DNA from: Eubacteriales bacterium
Lineage (GTDB): Bacteria > Bacillota > Clostridia > Lachnospirales > Lachnospiraceae
Direction: 5' to 3'
DNA: 64,000 bases
NCBI GenBank assembly: GCA_030539395.1
Contig: JAUNSC010000009.1
Location: 26,272 to 90,271 of the forward strand
The notes beneath the pieces were generated by a model. It had not been told where the DNA came from. It saw nothing but the letters and a program-made list of their open reading frames with translations, and ran no database searches. Shown here one piece after another: positions 17,079 through 29,464 of this stretch (its first letter is position 1; each line of letters opens with the position of its first letter). The translations under genes and the position numbers were made by a program.

Positions 17079-18827
17079 TTAGAATTCCAGATAAGCACCC
17101 TTCATTGGGCTGGCTGCGTGTTCACTGAATAAACGAAGCACACCTGTCTTATAACGAAGCTCTCCCGGCTTCCAGTTTTTCCTGCGCCCGGCAAGTATTT
17201 CATCTATCTCTTCCGGAGTTTTTTTCTCTCCTGCGATACCAATGATATTCAGCTTGCGCTCCATAACATCGATCTCGATCAAATCTCCCTCTTCTACCAG
17301 AGCGATAGGGCCTCCGTCTGCTGCCTCCGGACTGCAGTGTCCGATAACCGGACCAGTAGATGCACCTGAAAAACGTCCATCCGTGATCAGGGCAATGCTG
17401 CGGCCTAATTCTTTATCACTGCTGATAGCTTCTGATGTATAGAACATCTCCGGCATACCGCTTCCCTTAGGTCCTTCATAACGAATAAATACGGCATCAC
17501 CTTTTTCTACTTTATGTTTTAAGACTGCATCCAGGCACTCTTCTTCACTGTCAAAGGGTCTTGCGCGAAGTACTGCCTTGAACATTTCCTTCGGGCATGC
17601 CGTATGTTTAATAACAGCGCCTTCCGGAGCAAGATTACCGCGCAGAATTGCAATACTTCCATCTGTTCCGATCGCTTTATCAGCCGGTCTGATAATATCC
17701 TCTTTCGTTACATTACATCCATAACGCTTATTAAATTCCTGTAACCATTTATCACATCCCTCATAAAATCCATTAGCTTTCAATTCTGCCAGGTTCTCTC
17801 CAAGAGTCTTACCTGTCACAGTCATAACATCCAGATGAAGATGATCTTTGATCTCTTCCATGATAGCCGGAACACCTCCGGCATAATAGAAGCATTCTGC
17901 CGGCCAGCGGCCTGCCGGGCGCACATCCAGAAGATATTTAGCTCCTCTGTGCAGTCTGTCAAAGGTATCTCCTGTAATCTCAATTCCCAGTTCATGCGCA
18001 ATAGCAGGGATATGAAGCAGACAGTTAGTACTTCCTGATACAGCAGCATGTACCATAATGGCATTTTCAAAACTTTCCATTGTAACAATATCACCCGGGC
18101 GCATATTTTCCATTGTTGCAAGCTTTACAGCCTGTCTTCCGGCTTCTCTTGCAAACGCCAGCAGATCCGGACTGGTTGCAGGCATCAGCGCACTTCCCGG
18201 AAGGGCAAGTCCCAGTGCTTCCGCCATGATCTGCATGGTAGAAGCAGTACCGATAAAGGAACATGCACCGCAGCTCGGGCAGGCATTGTTCTTTGCCCAG
18301 TTCAGTCTGTTCTCATCGATCTCGCCTCGTTCATACTGTGCGCTGTACATTCCCAGCTGTTCCAGAGTCAGCATTTCAGGGCCTGCATTCATCGTACCGC
18401 CCGGAACAACAACTGCAGGTATATTTACTCTTAATAATCCCATCAGATTCGCAGGCATACCTTTATCACAGCTTGCCAGATATACACCGCCGTCGAACGG
18501 TGTGGCATTTGCATGAATTTCAATCATATTTGCAATCATTTCGCGGCTTGCCAGACTGAAATTGATTCCATCCGTTCCCTGACTTTCACCGTCACAGATA
18601 TCTGTACAATAATATCTTGCACCATATCCGCCCGCCTCTGCGATACCTTTGCGGACTTCTTCCACTAAAATATTTAAATGACCGCTTCCCGGATGGCTGT
18701 CGCCTGCTGTGCTTTCAATAATAATCTGCGGTTTTGACAAATCTTCCGGCTTCCATCCTGTACCTATACGCAATGGGTCAAGCTCAGGTGCGAGTTTACG
18801 CATCTCCTGACTCTTTAAACATCTCAT
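17079..18827 (-). CDS. IlvD/Edd family dehydratase
   Basis: 582 residues, the usual length for the family. Cluster and active-site motifs are present: the CDICDGESQGTDGI region, SCDKGMPANLMG, NNACPSCGACSFIGTA, and a C-terminal ALITDGRFSGASTGPVIGHCSPEA. The family holds dihydroxy-acid dehydratase (branched-chain amino acid synthesis), 6-phosphogluconate dehydratase and several sugar-acid dehydratases. No other ilv gene is adjacent and a FadR-type repressor lies immediately upstream. A catabolic sugar-acid dehydratase is therefore at least as likely as true IlvD. The start has AGGAGG. Confidence 0.85.
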   Translation of the reverse strand: MRCLKSQEMRKLAPELDPLRIGTGWKPEDLSKPQIIIESTAGDSHPGSGHLNILVEEVRKGIAEAGGYGARYYCTDICDGESQGTDGINFSLASREMIANMIEIHANATPFDGGVYLASCDKGMPANLMGLLRVNIPAVVVPGGTMNAGPEMLTLEQLGMYSAQYERGEIDENRLNWAKNNACPSCGACSFIGTASTMQIMAEALGLALPGSALMPATSPDLLAFAREAGRQAVKLATMENMRPGDIVTMESFENAIMVHAAVSGSTNCLLHIPAIAHELGIEITGDTFDRLHRGAKYLLDVRPAGRWPAECFYYAGGVPAIMEEIKDHLHLDVMTVTGKTLGENLAELKANGFYEGCDKWLQEFNKRYGCNVTKEDIIRPADKAIGTDGSIAILRGNLAPEGAVIKHTACPKEMFKAVLRARPFDSEEECLDAVLKHKVEKGDAVFIRYEGPKGSGMPEMFYTSEAISSDKELGRSIALITDGRFSGASTGPVIGHCSPEAADGGPIALVEEGDLIEIDVMERKLNIIGIAGEKKTPEEIDEILAGRRKNWKPGELRYKTGVLRLFSEHAASPMKGAYLEF

Positions 18828-18863
18828 AATAATACCTCCTTTTTAATTTCTCTTTTCAATTCA

Positions 18864-19577
18864 TCAGATATATTTCCCCTGCTGATCTTTCCATTGCTTC
18901 ATAATTGCCTGCCGGTTATAGGTCAGATGCATCACCATAGCGCAGCGTGCTCCGGTGGAATCATGCTCCGCTATGGCATTTGTAATTGCTCTGTGGGTTG
19001 TAATCGTCTCTTCCCGAAGCACTCGCTGCGTGATATTAACAAATGTAATAATTGACGTATGAATGATCGGTACCAGGGTCTCTACGACTCTGTTCTTACT
19101 GCAGCTCGCGATACAGGTATGAAAATCAACATCCCTGGTTGCATGGTCCATATTTTGCAGATAAAGCTCCTCTACTTCATCACATAATGCTGTCAGTTGT
19201 CTTATGTCTTCTTCTGTGGCATATTCTGCCGCCTTAGCTGCAATCTCCGGTTCCAGCATCAATCTGACATCAAATAATTCCAGCGCCAGCTTATATTTAT
19301 CATCCAGCTTTGAGATCCCCAACGGATCCTCCTCTGCATAACAGGTACTGCAGACAAATGTTCCGGAGCCTCTCCGCACCTCAAGAATCCCCTTACTCAC
19401 AAGGCCTTTTACCGCTTCCCGGATCGTGCTTCTGCCCACATTGAACAGCTCTGCCAGTTCAAATTCATTAGGAAGTTTATCTCCGATATCAAATGGCTCA
19501 GACTTAATATACTCCATCAGTTTTTCTTCGGTCTGAGAACCCAATAACTTTCTTTCCGCATGTCTCAGTTGATACAT
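18864..19577 (-). CDS. FadR-subfamily GntR transcriptional regulator
   Basis: 238 residues. The N-terminal winged helix (LPNEFELAELFNVGRSTIRE, AVKGLVSKGILEVRRGSGTF) is followed by an all-helical FCD ligand domain with candidate metal-binding residues (Asp/His in TRDVDFHTCIA and later HRAITNAIAEHD). FCD regulators usually sense small carboxylates. It precedes the dehydratase gene by 36 bp on the same strand and probably controls it. ATG at 19577 is eight bases after AAGGAG. Confidence 0.9.
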   Translation of the reverse strand: MYQLRHAERKLLGSQTEEKLMEYIKSEPFDIGDKLPNEFELAELFNVGRSTIREAVKGLVSKGILEVRRGSGTFVCSTCYAEEDPLGISKLDDKYKLALELFDVRLMLEPEIAAKAAEYATEEDIRQLTALCDEVEELYLQNMDHATRDVDFHTCIASCSKNRVVETLVPIIHTSIITFVNITQRVLREETITTHRAITNAIAEHDSTGARCAMVMHLTYNRQAIMKQWKDQQGKYI

Positions 19578-19699
19578 GATGTTCACTCCTTTTGGTCAAA
19601 TCATCAGACAACTTTATTATACAAATTCCATGCGGTTCTGTCAAATTAATGCTGATATATTTTTGCCGTCACCATATCTCCATGCGATCAGAATAAATA

Positions 19700-20124
19700 T
19701 CAGTATCCTGTCGGATGCTCTCTTCCGCTTTCTTTTAACCTTGCAATCGCTCTGGCCAGCGCCGCTTTAGACTGATGATACTCCTGTATACTCTGCTTTT
19801 GGCGGAGCTGCTCCTCCGCCCGTTCCCGGGCTTCGCTTGCCCGCTTCACATCAATTTCCTCCGGATGTTCCGCAAATTCCGTAAGAATAGTTACCCGGTT
19901 ATTAATATCCTGCATAATGCCGGTGCCGATCAGCGCTCTCTCCCAGGTATCGTCTTCTTTCTGAATCCGTATTTCGCCCACATCTAATGCAGCCACCAGA
20001 TCCCCATGGTTCGCCATAATTCCCAGCTGACCGTCCATGGCAGGTACAATGATCATTTTACACTTGCCTTCATAAAACACCCGGTCGCTGGCAAGAATTT
20101 TTAAACTGAATAATTTCACGGACA

Positions 20125-20125
<1 letters not shown>
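19700..20125 (-). CDS. atpC: F1Fo ATP synthase subunit epsilon
   Basis: About 140 residues. Starts KLFSLKILASDRVFYEGKC, then MIIVPAMDGQLGIMANHGDL, the conserved epsilon beta-sandwich, and ends in the two-helix hairpin (ARERAEEQLRQKQSIQEYHQ). It sits in the central stalk and regulates hydrolysis. The ATG at 20125 overlaps the atpD stop as TGATG but is only 2 nt from AAGGAG. A GTG at 20119 has ideal spacing and may be the true start. Last gene of the operon. Confidence 0.93.
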
Positions 20126-22477
<2,352 letters not shown>

Positions 22478-24493
22478 CTATTTCCACCTGCTTTTAAATC
22501 TTTCCGCCGCCTTTAAAATCTGCTGCTGCAGCTCGTCCGGCAGCTCTCTGGTTTCCTCTATCTCTTTTACAATATCTGCTTCTTCCTCTTCAAAAAATGC
22601 CAGAATTGCTTTCTGATATTCCTTTATTCTCTCTTTCTCTACAGTGAGAAATTGTCTCCGGGATGCCAGAAATAATGTCAAAACCTGTTCATGAAGGCTC
22701 ATAGGCTGACACAAAGGTTGTTTTAACAGCTCCATCAGACCGTTACCGTAAGCCAGCTGTTCCCTGGTAGTCTCATCAAGATCTGACGAAAACTGCGTAA
22801 ACACTTCCATCTCTCTGAACTGTGCCAGATCAATTCGGATACTTCCAGCCGCTTTCTTCATAGCTTTTGTCTGTGCTGCCCCGCCTACACGGGATACGGA
22901 AAGTCCCACATTAACAGCCGGACGCATACCAGAGAAAAACAGATTGCTTTCCAGAAAGATCTGTCCGTCTGTAATGGAAATTACATTGGTCGGTATATAG
23001 GCTGATACATCGCCATCCTGAGTTTCAATAACAGGCAGTGCTGTAATAGAACCGCCGCCGCTTTCTTCATTCAGTCGGCTGGAACGCTCCAGCAGTCTGG
23101 AATGAAGGTAAAATACATCTCCCGGATAAGCTTCACGTCCCGGTGAACGTTCCAGCAGAAGAGACAGTGCTCTGTATGCCACCGCATGTTTTGACAGATC
23201 ATCATAGACAATCAGCACATCTTTTCCCTGATACATAAAATATTCCGCCAATGCAGTTCCCGCATATGGTGCGATATACTGCATAGATGCAGGTTCACTG
23301 GCCGTGGCAGAAACCACCGTGGTATAATCCATGGCATCATGGGTTTTTAATGTATTTACCAGCTTTGCCACTGTAGATGCTTTCTGCCCGATTGCTACGT
23401 AAATACAGATGACATCCTTCCCCTTCTGATTTAATATGGTATCCAAAGCAATGGATGTCTTCCCGGTCTGCCGGTCACCGATAATCAGCTCCCTCTGCCC
23501 CCTGCCTATGGGAAACATTGAATCTATAGCCAAAATACCTGTTTCCAACGGTACACTCACTGATTTTCTCTGAACAATTCCCGGAGCCTTTTCTTCCATG
23601 GGACGATACTCTTTGGCTTCAATAGTTCCTTTTCCGTCAACAGGCGCTCCCATGGCATTGATGACTCTTCCCAGGAACTGTTCGCCCACCGGAATACCTG
23701 CCCGTTTTCCGGTTCTCACCACGCGGGTGCCTTCTGTGATATCTCCTTCCCTCCCAAAAAGGATGCAGCCGATCTCATCCCTGCGGATATCCTGGACCAT
23801 TCCCCTGGTTCCGTTGTCAAATAACAGGATCTCCCCGTACTGTGCATGATCCACCCCGTCAATGTTGGCAATACCGTCACCCACATAGTTTACAAATCCC
23901 ACTTCTCTTCCCTGTATTTGTGCATCAAAATCTTCAATCTCTTCTTTCAGAATAGAAATAATTTCTCTGGTGCTTCCTGACTGTTTATCTGCTGCATCTT
24001 CAAGACGCATCTTTAACTGTCTTAATTTTTCTTTTGTGGTCCAGTCATATTCATCTGTTCCGGCCTGCAGTTTAAACCCACCGCCAAGGGACAGATCCTG
24101 TTTCTGACGGATGTCTACCTCTTTTGCCGCATACTTCTTTTTCAGAAACTCTCGGATTCCCTCCAATTGTTCCGGATCCGGCGGTGTCACATACGTCAGA
24201 ACTGCCTTCAGATGCTCTGAGATTACAGGACTTTCCCTGCACATGCTCTCCAGGATTTCATCCCAGAGCATTATTTCCTGATTATCACAGAGAAGTTTTA
24301 AAATATCGCGGAATTTCTCCGGAAACACCTTTTCGATCACCGTATGTTTCTTATAAAGAGGAACAGACGGGTCCGCCAGGGTTTCTTTTATCTGAGGTAC
24401 TGCCTGAAAAATATCTGTAACCTGCGCCGCATTTTCCTGGGAAATCTGCATCTCCCGCAGCATCCCTGCATACTTATCTGCTGTCTGTTTCAC
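22478..24493 (-). CDS. Fused F1Fo ATP synthase subunits delta and alpha
   Basis: 671 residues in one uninterrupted frame. Residues 1-~170 match subunit delta/OSCP ([20 protein letters not shown], then [20 protein letters not shown] and [20 protein letters not shown]). From about residue 178 the protein is a complete alpha subunit: [27 protein letters not shown], Walker [16 protein letters not shown], and the C-terminal helices. A normal alpha is ~505 residues and delta ~175, so the sum fits. No ribosome binding site precedes the one internal Met near the junction. The fusion would tether the peripheral stalk to one F1 subunit. It starts inside the end of atpF. Confidence 0.93.
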   Translation of the reverse strand: MKQTADKYAGMLREMQISQENAAQVTDIFQAVPQIKETLADPSVPLYKKHTVIEKVFPEKFRDILKLLCDNQEIMLWDEILESMCRESPVISEHLKAVLTYVTPPDPEQLEGIREFLKKKYAAKEVDIRQKQDLSLGGGFKLQAGTDEYDWTTKEKLRQLKMRLEDAADKQSGSTREIISILKEEIEDFDAQIQGREVGFVNYVGDGIANIDGVDHAQYGEILLFDNGTRGMVQDIRRDEIGCILFGREGDITEGTRVVRTGKRAGIPVGEQFLGRVINAMGAPVDGKGTIEAKEYRPMEEKAPGIVQRKSVSVPLETGILAIDSMFPIGRGQRELIIGDRQTGKTSIALDTILNQKGKDVICIYVAIGQKASTVAKLVNTLKTHDAMDYTTVVSATASEPASMQYIAPYAGTALAEYFMYQGKDVLIVYDDLSKHAVAYRALSLLLERSPGREAYPGDVFYLHSRLLERSSRLNEESGGGSITALPVIETQDGDVSAYIPTNVISITDGQIFLESNLFFSGMRPAVNVGLSVSRVGGAAQTKAMKKAAGSIRIDLAQFREMEVFTQFSSDLDETTREQLAYGNGLMELLKQPLCQPMSLHEQVLTLFLASRRQFLTVEKERIKEYQKAILAFFEEEEADIVKEIEETRELPDELQQQILKAAERFKSRWK

Positions 24494-24977
24494 TCATCTC
24501 ACCTGCTTTTTTCAAAAATTCGTCATAGGAGACACGATCATTCTGCCCGCTCAAAGAACCTGCTGCAATTTTAGCCGCCGCTTCCACAGCCAGCTTTGTG
24601 ATCTCCGCTTCTGCCTCTTTCACAGCTTTTGTGCGTTCTGCCGCCCCGGTCTTTCGTGCTTTCTCTACGATCTGTCCTGCCTGACGGTCTGCTTCTGCAA
24701 CAATCCTGTCATATTCGGCTCTGGCTCTTATTTTTGCCTCTTTTACTGTTCTTTCCTGCTCTTCTTTGGCGCCTGACATGCAGGCTTCATATTGCTCTTT
24801 CAATTGTTCTGCTTCTTTTTTTACCGCATCTGCCTCTGCAAACCGGCTGTCAATAAGCTCCTGCCTTTTTGCAATAATGTTTAATACCGGCTTATACAAG
24901 AATCTCTTCATTAAAGCCAGAAGAATCAACAGATTCAAAACGGTAAACAGCAGATTTAAAGGACTTACATTCAGCAC
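24474..24977 (-). CDS. atpF: F1Fo ATP synthase subunit b
   Basis: 167 residues: an N-terminal membrane helix ([20 protein letters not shown]) followed by a long Ala/Glu/Lys-rich helix ([20 protein letters not shown] and on), the peripheral stalk. The apparent start is GTG at 24977 with a weak site; no better in-frame start is near. Its 3' end overlaps the delta-alpha fusion gene by 20 bp. Confidence 0.95.
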   Translation of the reverse strand: MLNVSPLNLLFTVLNLLILLALMKRFLYKPVLNIIAKRQELIDSRFAEADAVKKEAEQLKEQYEACMSGAKEEQERTVKEAKIRARAEYDRIVAEADRQAGQIVEKARKTGAAERTKAVKEAEAEITKLAVEAAAKIAAGSLSGQNDRVSYDEFLKKAGEMSETDSR

Positions 24978-25031
24978 TTCTTTTTACCTGCCTTTCTTTA
25001 TTTCCATGATACCTGCGAATCGCTTTACACA

Positions 25032-25256
25032 TCATTTCAGCAAAATGATAATGAGAAGTGCAATAACAAAGCCATAAATAGCAGTTGCCTCTGCCAGCGC
25101 ACATCCAAGCATCAGTGATTTAATGATCTTACTCTCTGCTTCCGGCTGTCTTGCAATGGCTTCCACTGCCTTTGATGTGGCAATACCGATACCAATACCT
25201 GCTCCAATACCTGTTAATACTGCAATACCTGCTCCTACTGCTAATAATGTTGACAT
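25032..25256 (-). CDS. atpE: F1Fo ATP synthase subunit c
   Basis: About 74 residues, two membrane helices joined by the ARQPEA loop; the ion-carrying Glu lies in [11 protein letters not shown]. Compared with Na+-binding c subunits, the first-helix Gln is Ile here (GIGIGIAT) and the Ser after the Glu is Ala. H+ is therefore the more likely coupling ion (inference from motif). ATG at 25256 has better spacing to AAAGG than the ATG nine bases upstream. Confidence 0.95.
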   Translation of the reverse strand: MSTLLAVGAGIAVLTGIGAGIGIGIATSKAVEAIARQPEAESKIIKSLMLGCALAEATAIYGFVIALLIIILLK

Positions 25257-25316
25257 ACTCTTCATCCTTTCCGCGCTCCCGGCGCTTTCCTGTACCCGAC
25301 TGCTTCATCGGTTCTG

Positions 25317-25979
25317 TTATTCTACTGCTTCCTTAATAAACAGGGATGTCAGGAATACAAATACATATGCCTGAATCAATCCGTCAAAAATATCAAAATA
25401 TAAACTGAATGCTGCCGGAATCACTGCCGGAACCACCTGTTTGATCAGTTCCATAATAACAAAAGCTCCCAGCACATTTCCAAAAAGACGCATACACAGT
25501 GACAGTGGTTTAATAACAAGCTCCAGAATATTAAACGGTGTCATAATTGCCACCGGCTCTGCAAAGCTTTTTATCCAGCCCTTTGTACCTCTGGCATGTA
25601 TTCCGGAGTATTCAATCAGAATAATACTCATAACTGCCAGTGCAATGGTAACTGTCAGGTCCTTTGTAGGCGGTTTGAAGCCAAACAGTCCGATAATGTT
25701 GGCCACGCCGATATAAACCAGAACCGTAACCAGATATGGGATATACTGTCTTCCCTTCTCTCCCACCATTTCACCAACCATATCGTGGAGACTGCTTACA
25801 GCCATTTCCAGCATCAACTGTCCTTTCCCCGGATTTTCTACTTTCAGATGTCTGGTCAGCAAAACAGAGGCAAGGACCAGAACTGCCATGATAATCCAGG
25901 TCACAGCCACGGACTCCGAAATATCAATTCCACCGAACAGTGGAATGGTAAATGCAGTCTCACAATTTAGCTCTTCCAT
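25317..25979 (-). CDS. atpB: F1Fo ATP synthase subunit a
   Basis: 220 residues with five or six membrane helices. The essential Arg is in LSLCMRLFGNVLGAFVIME, and the last helix FDIFDGLIQAYVFVFLTSLF is typical. It forms the ion path beside the c-ring. First gene of the operon; no atpI/atpZ-like gene precedes it. The upstream ~175 bp are shared with a divergent LysR gene. The site is AGGAG, spacing 5. Confidence 0.97.
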   Translation of the reverse strand: MEELNCETAFTIPLFGGIDISESVAVTWIIMAVLVLASVLLTRHLKVENPGKGQLMLEMAVSSLHDMVGEMVGEKGRQYIPYLVTVLVYIGVANIIGLFGFKPPTKDLTVTIALAVMSIILIEYSGIHARGTKGWIKSFAEPVAIMTPFNILELVIKPLSLCMRLFGNVLGAFVIMELIKQVVPAVIPAAFSLYFDIFDGLIQAYVFVFLTSLFIKEAVE

Positions 25980-26154
25980 TAAAGCTCCTGTTAATTTCTC
26001 CGTAATATCACATCCTTTCTATTGCTTTTTTTAATCTACGATATTATACTTAAGTCCAAAACATTTGTATAATTAATATTTTTTACCTCAGGTATAGATT
26101 ATTTGAATGGATAAAAATAAAACAGTATAAATTGCAGCGGGAAAGGAAACTAAA

Positions 26155-27033
26155 ATGACTATCAGCTTTGATTCATACCGTGTATTTTATTATGTAGCTC
26201 ACTATCAAAATATTACTCTGGCGGCCAGGACAATGTTCCTGACACAGCCAACCGTAAGCCACTATATTCTGAATCTGGAAAAAGAATTGAACTGCAAACT
26301 GTTTATCCGCTCTAAAAAAGGAATGCAGCTCACCCCGGAAGGTGAGCTGCTTTACCGGCACATTTCAAAAGCATACGCCGAAATTTTTCGCGGAGAAGAA
26401 GAATTAAAAGATTATCTGAGCATGGGCGGCGGTCTGATTAAAATAGGTGCCTCTGAAACCACACTCCGTAATTATCTGACGCCCATACTGGGACGTTTCA
26501 AAGAAAAATATCCGAATATCCAGCTTCGCATCACTAACACTACTTACCAGCTTGCTGAAACTGCCCTTAAAAGCGGGACCATGGACCTTGCTGTGATGAC
26601 TACACCATTCCCTGATACCAGTCTGTCTGTTCAGACTCTGGCAGATTTTTCCATGGCAGTTATTGCCGGCCCTTCTTATTCAAAGCTTACAGACCATCCG
26701 TTGACATTCAAAGAGGTGGCCCGCCATTCTCTGATCTGTCTGGAACCCGGGACCTCGGGACGTTACTATCTGGATATGCTTTTTGCCTCTAACAGTGTTC
26801 ATCTTCACCCGGATATTGAACTGTCCTCAGCAGATCTGATCACCCCTATGGCAATACAGAATATGGGCATTGGCTTTGTCCCCCGTATTTTTGCAGAACA
26901 CGCTCTGCAGGACAAAAAAGTAGTAGAGCTCACTCTTACAGAAGCTCTGCCCACACGTTCCATCTGTGTTCTAAAAGACCCTGATTTTCATCTTTCTCTG
27001 GCCTGCCAACGGTTTCTGGAAGAATTAGGATAA
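26155..27033 (+). CDS. LysR-family transcriptional regulator
   Basis: 292 residues. The N-terminal helix-turn-helix (RVFYYVAHYQNITLAARTMF, LTQPTVSHYILNLEKEL) and a LysR substrate domain (LIKIGASETTLRNYLTPILG onwards) are clear. It is divergent from the ATP synthase operon with 175 bp between starts, but the target is not established. Its stop overlaps by nine bases the stop of the next, convergent LysR gene. Confidence 0.93.
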   Translation: MTISFDSYRVFYYVAHYQNITLAARTMFLTQPTVSHYILNLEKELNCKLFIRSKKGMQLTPEGELLYRHISKAYAEIFRGEEELKDYLSMGGGLIKIGASETTLRNYLTPILGRFKEKYPNIQLRITNTTYQLAETALKSGTMDLAVMTTPFPDTSLSVQTLADFSMAVIAGPSYSKLTDHPLTFKEVARHSLICLEPGTSGRYYLDMLFASNSVHLHPDIELSSADLITPMAIQNMGIGFVPRIFAEHALQDKKVVELTLTEALPTRSICVLKDPDFHLSLACQRFLEELG

Positions 27034-27918
27034 CGTAAAACCAAGGTCTGCACAATATTGTATCACTGATTCCATCTGCGGAGAAACCCATTTATCACGA
27101 TGATATAATAGTTGCTTCCACACCTCAACCTCGAAATCTTCTACATCGAGATAAGCCATCCTGCCCGCCTCAACTTCCCGGGCTGTTACATAATCAGGCA
27201 AAAAGGAGATACCCGCTCCCTGCTCTATCAATGAGCAAATTTGCCCGGTACTTCCAATTTCCAAAATCGGGTGAATCTCCAATGACATGGAAGCCAGTTT
27301 TTCATCCATCAGCCTGCGATAGCTCATCCCTTTTTCGGTTAAAATGAAAGGCTCATCCACAAGCTGACTGACTGAAAATCTCCCCTGCCCGACCAGCGGA
27401 CATTGTGCTGCCGCCACAAAATGTGTCCTCACCCGCTCTTCTTTGACAATAATATATTCAGCATTATAAATGTGACTGTCCAGTGTTAATATCATATCCG
27501 CCTCATTGTGATTGATGAGCCGAAACATTTCTTCTGTCCCTGCTGTAATGACCTTAAGGTCAATTCCCGGATACCGTTTCCTAAACTTTAAAAACTTCTT
27601 TCCCAATAACAAATCACACAGAGAATCTGCCGTAGCCAGCCGTATATGGCCTTTGACCACTCTGGCATCCTGCATATTTTCTTCCAGTTCCCGGGTCAAT
27701 TTGCTGATTCGGTGAGCATATTCCAATACCTCTCTGCCCTTCTCCGTCAATGCTATCGTATGATGGATTCTTTCAAACAGCTGAACGTTCAGTTCTGATT
27801 CCAACTGCTTAATCTGAAAAGATATTGTTGACTGTGAATAGCCTAATGTCTCTGCCGCTTTTGTAAAGCTATTCAATTCAGCCACATAAATAAATGTAAC
27901 CAGATTCTTTATATCCAC
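27025..27918 (-). CDS. LysR-family regulator, divergent from an AGCS symporter
   Basis: 297 residues. HTH NLVTFIYVAELNSFTKAAET, LGYSQSTISFQIKQLESEL; the ligand domain begins HIRLATADSLCDLLLG. The start is GTG at 27918, eight bases after GGAGG. It is divergent from the symporter gene (127 bp between), so it probably regulates uptake. It overlaps the previous LysR gene tail to tail by nine bases. Confidence 0.93.
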   Translation of the reverse strand: MDIKNLVTFIYVAELNSFTKAAETLGYSQSTISFQIKQLESELNVQLFERIHHTIALTEKGREVLEYAHRISKLTRELEENMQDARVVKGHIRLATADSLCDLLLGKKFLKFRKRYPGIDLKVITAGTEEMFRLINHNEADMILTLDSHIYNAEYIIVKEERVRTHFVAAAQCPLVGQGRFSVSQLVDEPFILTEKGMSYRRLMDEKLASMSLEIHPILEIGSTGQICSLIEQGAGISFLPDYVTAREVEAGRMAYLDVEDFEVEVWKQLLYHRDKWVSPQMESVIQYCADLGFTLS

Positions 27919-28045
27919 GCTTTATCCCTCCATCTATTGTTTAGATCCTTAGTATTATAATTATCAATTTTACAGATGGTATCTTCTACTATATACTAAA
28001 TATGGGAAAAATACAAATATTAAAATATACTAAAGAGGTGTCGCC

Positions 28046-29425
28046 ATGATAATATTCAATGCCATTTATCATCTTCTGTGGGGTGATCTTATCACTATCC
28101 CATTACCCGGCGGAAGTTCACTTGGACTTTCACTGCTGGTACTGATTCTGATTCCCTCCGGAATCTATTTCACAATCCGGACCAGATTTCTTCCCTTCCG
28201 TCTCTTTCCTGAAATGCTTAAAATCACAGTTGAAAAGAAAAATCTTTCCCAGAAAGATTCTATCTCGGGTGTACAGGCGCTTATTATATCAACTGCAACC
28301 CGTGTAGGCATGGGCAACCTGGTAGGCGTAGTAGCTGCGATCTCTGCCGGAGGAGCAGGTGCGGTATTCTGGATGTGGGTTACGGCTCTGCTGGGTTCTT
28401 CCACCGCATTTGTCGAGGCAACTCTGGCACAATTATATAAAGAAAAAGACCCTCTCTATGGAGGATTCAGAGGCGGTCCTGCCTATTATATACATTCTTT
28501 TTTTATCAGGAAAGACAGCAAACGCAGGCGTTCCATCATTGCAGTTTTGTTTGCTGTTTCCGGTTTAATCTGCTGGTGCGGCATCAGCCAGGTAATCGGA
28601 AACTCCGTTTCTTCAGCCTTCGAAAATGCATTCCAGACTCCTCCGATCTATACAACGATAATTCTTGTATTGATTGCAGCAGTCATTGTTCTTCGCAAGA
28701 ATGCAACCGTGAAAGTTCTGGATGTTGTAGTCCCGATTATGGCAAGCTTCTATTTTCTGATTACGCTGTTTATAATTATCAAAAATGCCGGTCAGCTTCC
28801 ATCTGTATTTCACCGCATATTCACGGAAGCATTCGGTTTACGCCAGGCAGTGGCCGGAGGATTCGGCGCAGTTCTTATGAATGGTGCCAAACGTGGATTA
28901 TTTTCTAATGAAGCAGGTTCCGGTTCTGCCCCATGTGCAGCCGCTGCAGCCGATATCAGTCATCCTGCAAAAGAAGGTCTCTTGCAGGCATTCGGCGTAT
29001 TTATCGATACGATCGTGATCTGCAGCTGTTCGGCAATGATCATGCTGCTGACACCTGTCGATCTGACTTCCGGACTTGTTGGCATGGATCTTCTGCAGGA
29101 AGCCATGCGCTACCATATGGGAGATTTCGGTGTAATTTTTATTGCTGCCATCCTATGGCTGTTCAGTTTTTCAACTTTCATCGGAATCCTGTTCTATGCC
29201 AGACCTAATGTTGCCTACTTATTCGGAGATAACTGGCTGTCGCAAACTTTGTATAAAATTCTTGCTCTGGTGATGCTCTTCACGGGAGGACTGGCAGCCT
29301 ATACTTTTGTCTGGGATCTGGGAGATGTCGGAATTGGTCTGATGACGATCTTCAATATGATTGCTTTGATTCCGCTGTCACGGCAGGCCATTAGCTCTTT
29401 AAAAGAATATGAAAAAAATCGATAA
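28046..29425 (+). CDS. AGCS-family sodium:amino acid symporter
   Basis: 459 residues and about ten membrane helices. The SGVQALIISTATRVGMGNLV and GGAGAVFWMWVTALLGSSTA motifs identify the alanine/glycine:cation symporter family; NEAGSGSAPCAAAAA is the second signature. It imports Ala, Gly or a related amino acid with Na+. The canonical GTGN near residue 90 reads GMGN here. Regulation by the divergent LysR is likely. Site AGAGGTG. Confidence 0.93.
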   Translation: MIIFNAIYHLLWGDLITIPLPGGSSLGLSLLVLILIPSGIYFTIRTRFLPFRLFPEMLKITVEKKNLSQKDSISGVQALIISTATRVGMGNLVGVVAAISAGGAGAVFWMWVTALLGSSTAFVEATLAQLYKEKDPLYGGFRGGPAYYIHSFFIRKDSKRRRSIIAVLFAVSGLICWCGISQVIGNSVSSAFENAFQTPPIYTTIILVLIAAVIVLRKNATVKVLDVVVPIMASFYFLITLFIIIKNAGQLPSVFHRIFTEAFGLRQAVAGGFGAVLMNGAKRGLFSNEAGSGSAPCAAAAADISHPAKEGLLQAFGVFIDTIVICSCSAMIMLLTPVDLTSGLVGMDLLQEAMRYHMGDFGVIFIAAILWLFSFSTFIGILFYARPNVAYLFGDNWLSQTLYKILALVMLFTGGLAAYTFVWDLGDVGIGLMTIFNMIALIPLSRQAISSLKEYEKNR

Positions 29426-29433
29426 ACCTGAAA

Positions 29434-29464
29434 AGAGTGAGCACAACGCTAAAGTGCTCACTCT
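29434..29464. terminator. 11-bp perfect hairpin, terminator
   Basis: AGAGTGAGCAC (29434-29444) and GTGCTCACTCT (29454-29464). It follows the symporter stop by nine bases. Its T run (CTTTTC) is on the minus strand, so it fits best as the end of the leftward transcript that starts near 29795. Confidence 0.75.

Noticed and set aside
25032-25256. Na+-coupled ATP synthase
   Set aside because: The first-helix Gln and the Ser next to the Glu used for Na+ binding are replaced by Ile and Ala, which favours H+.
26155-27918. Tail-to-tail LysR overlap as a special regulatory device
   Set aside because: A nine-base overlap of convergent stops is common in compact genomes and needs no special explanation.
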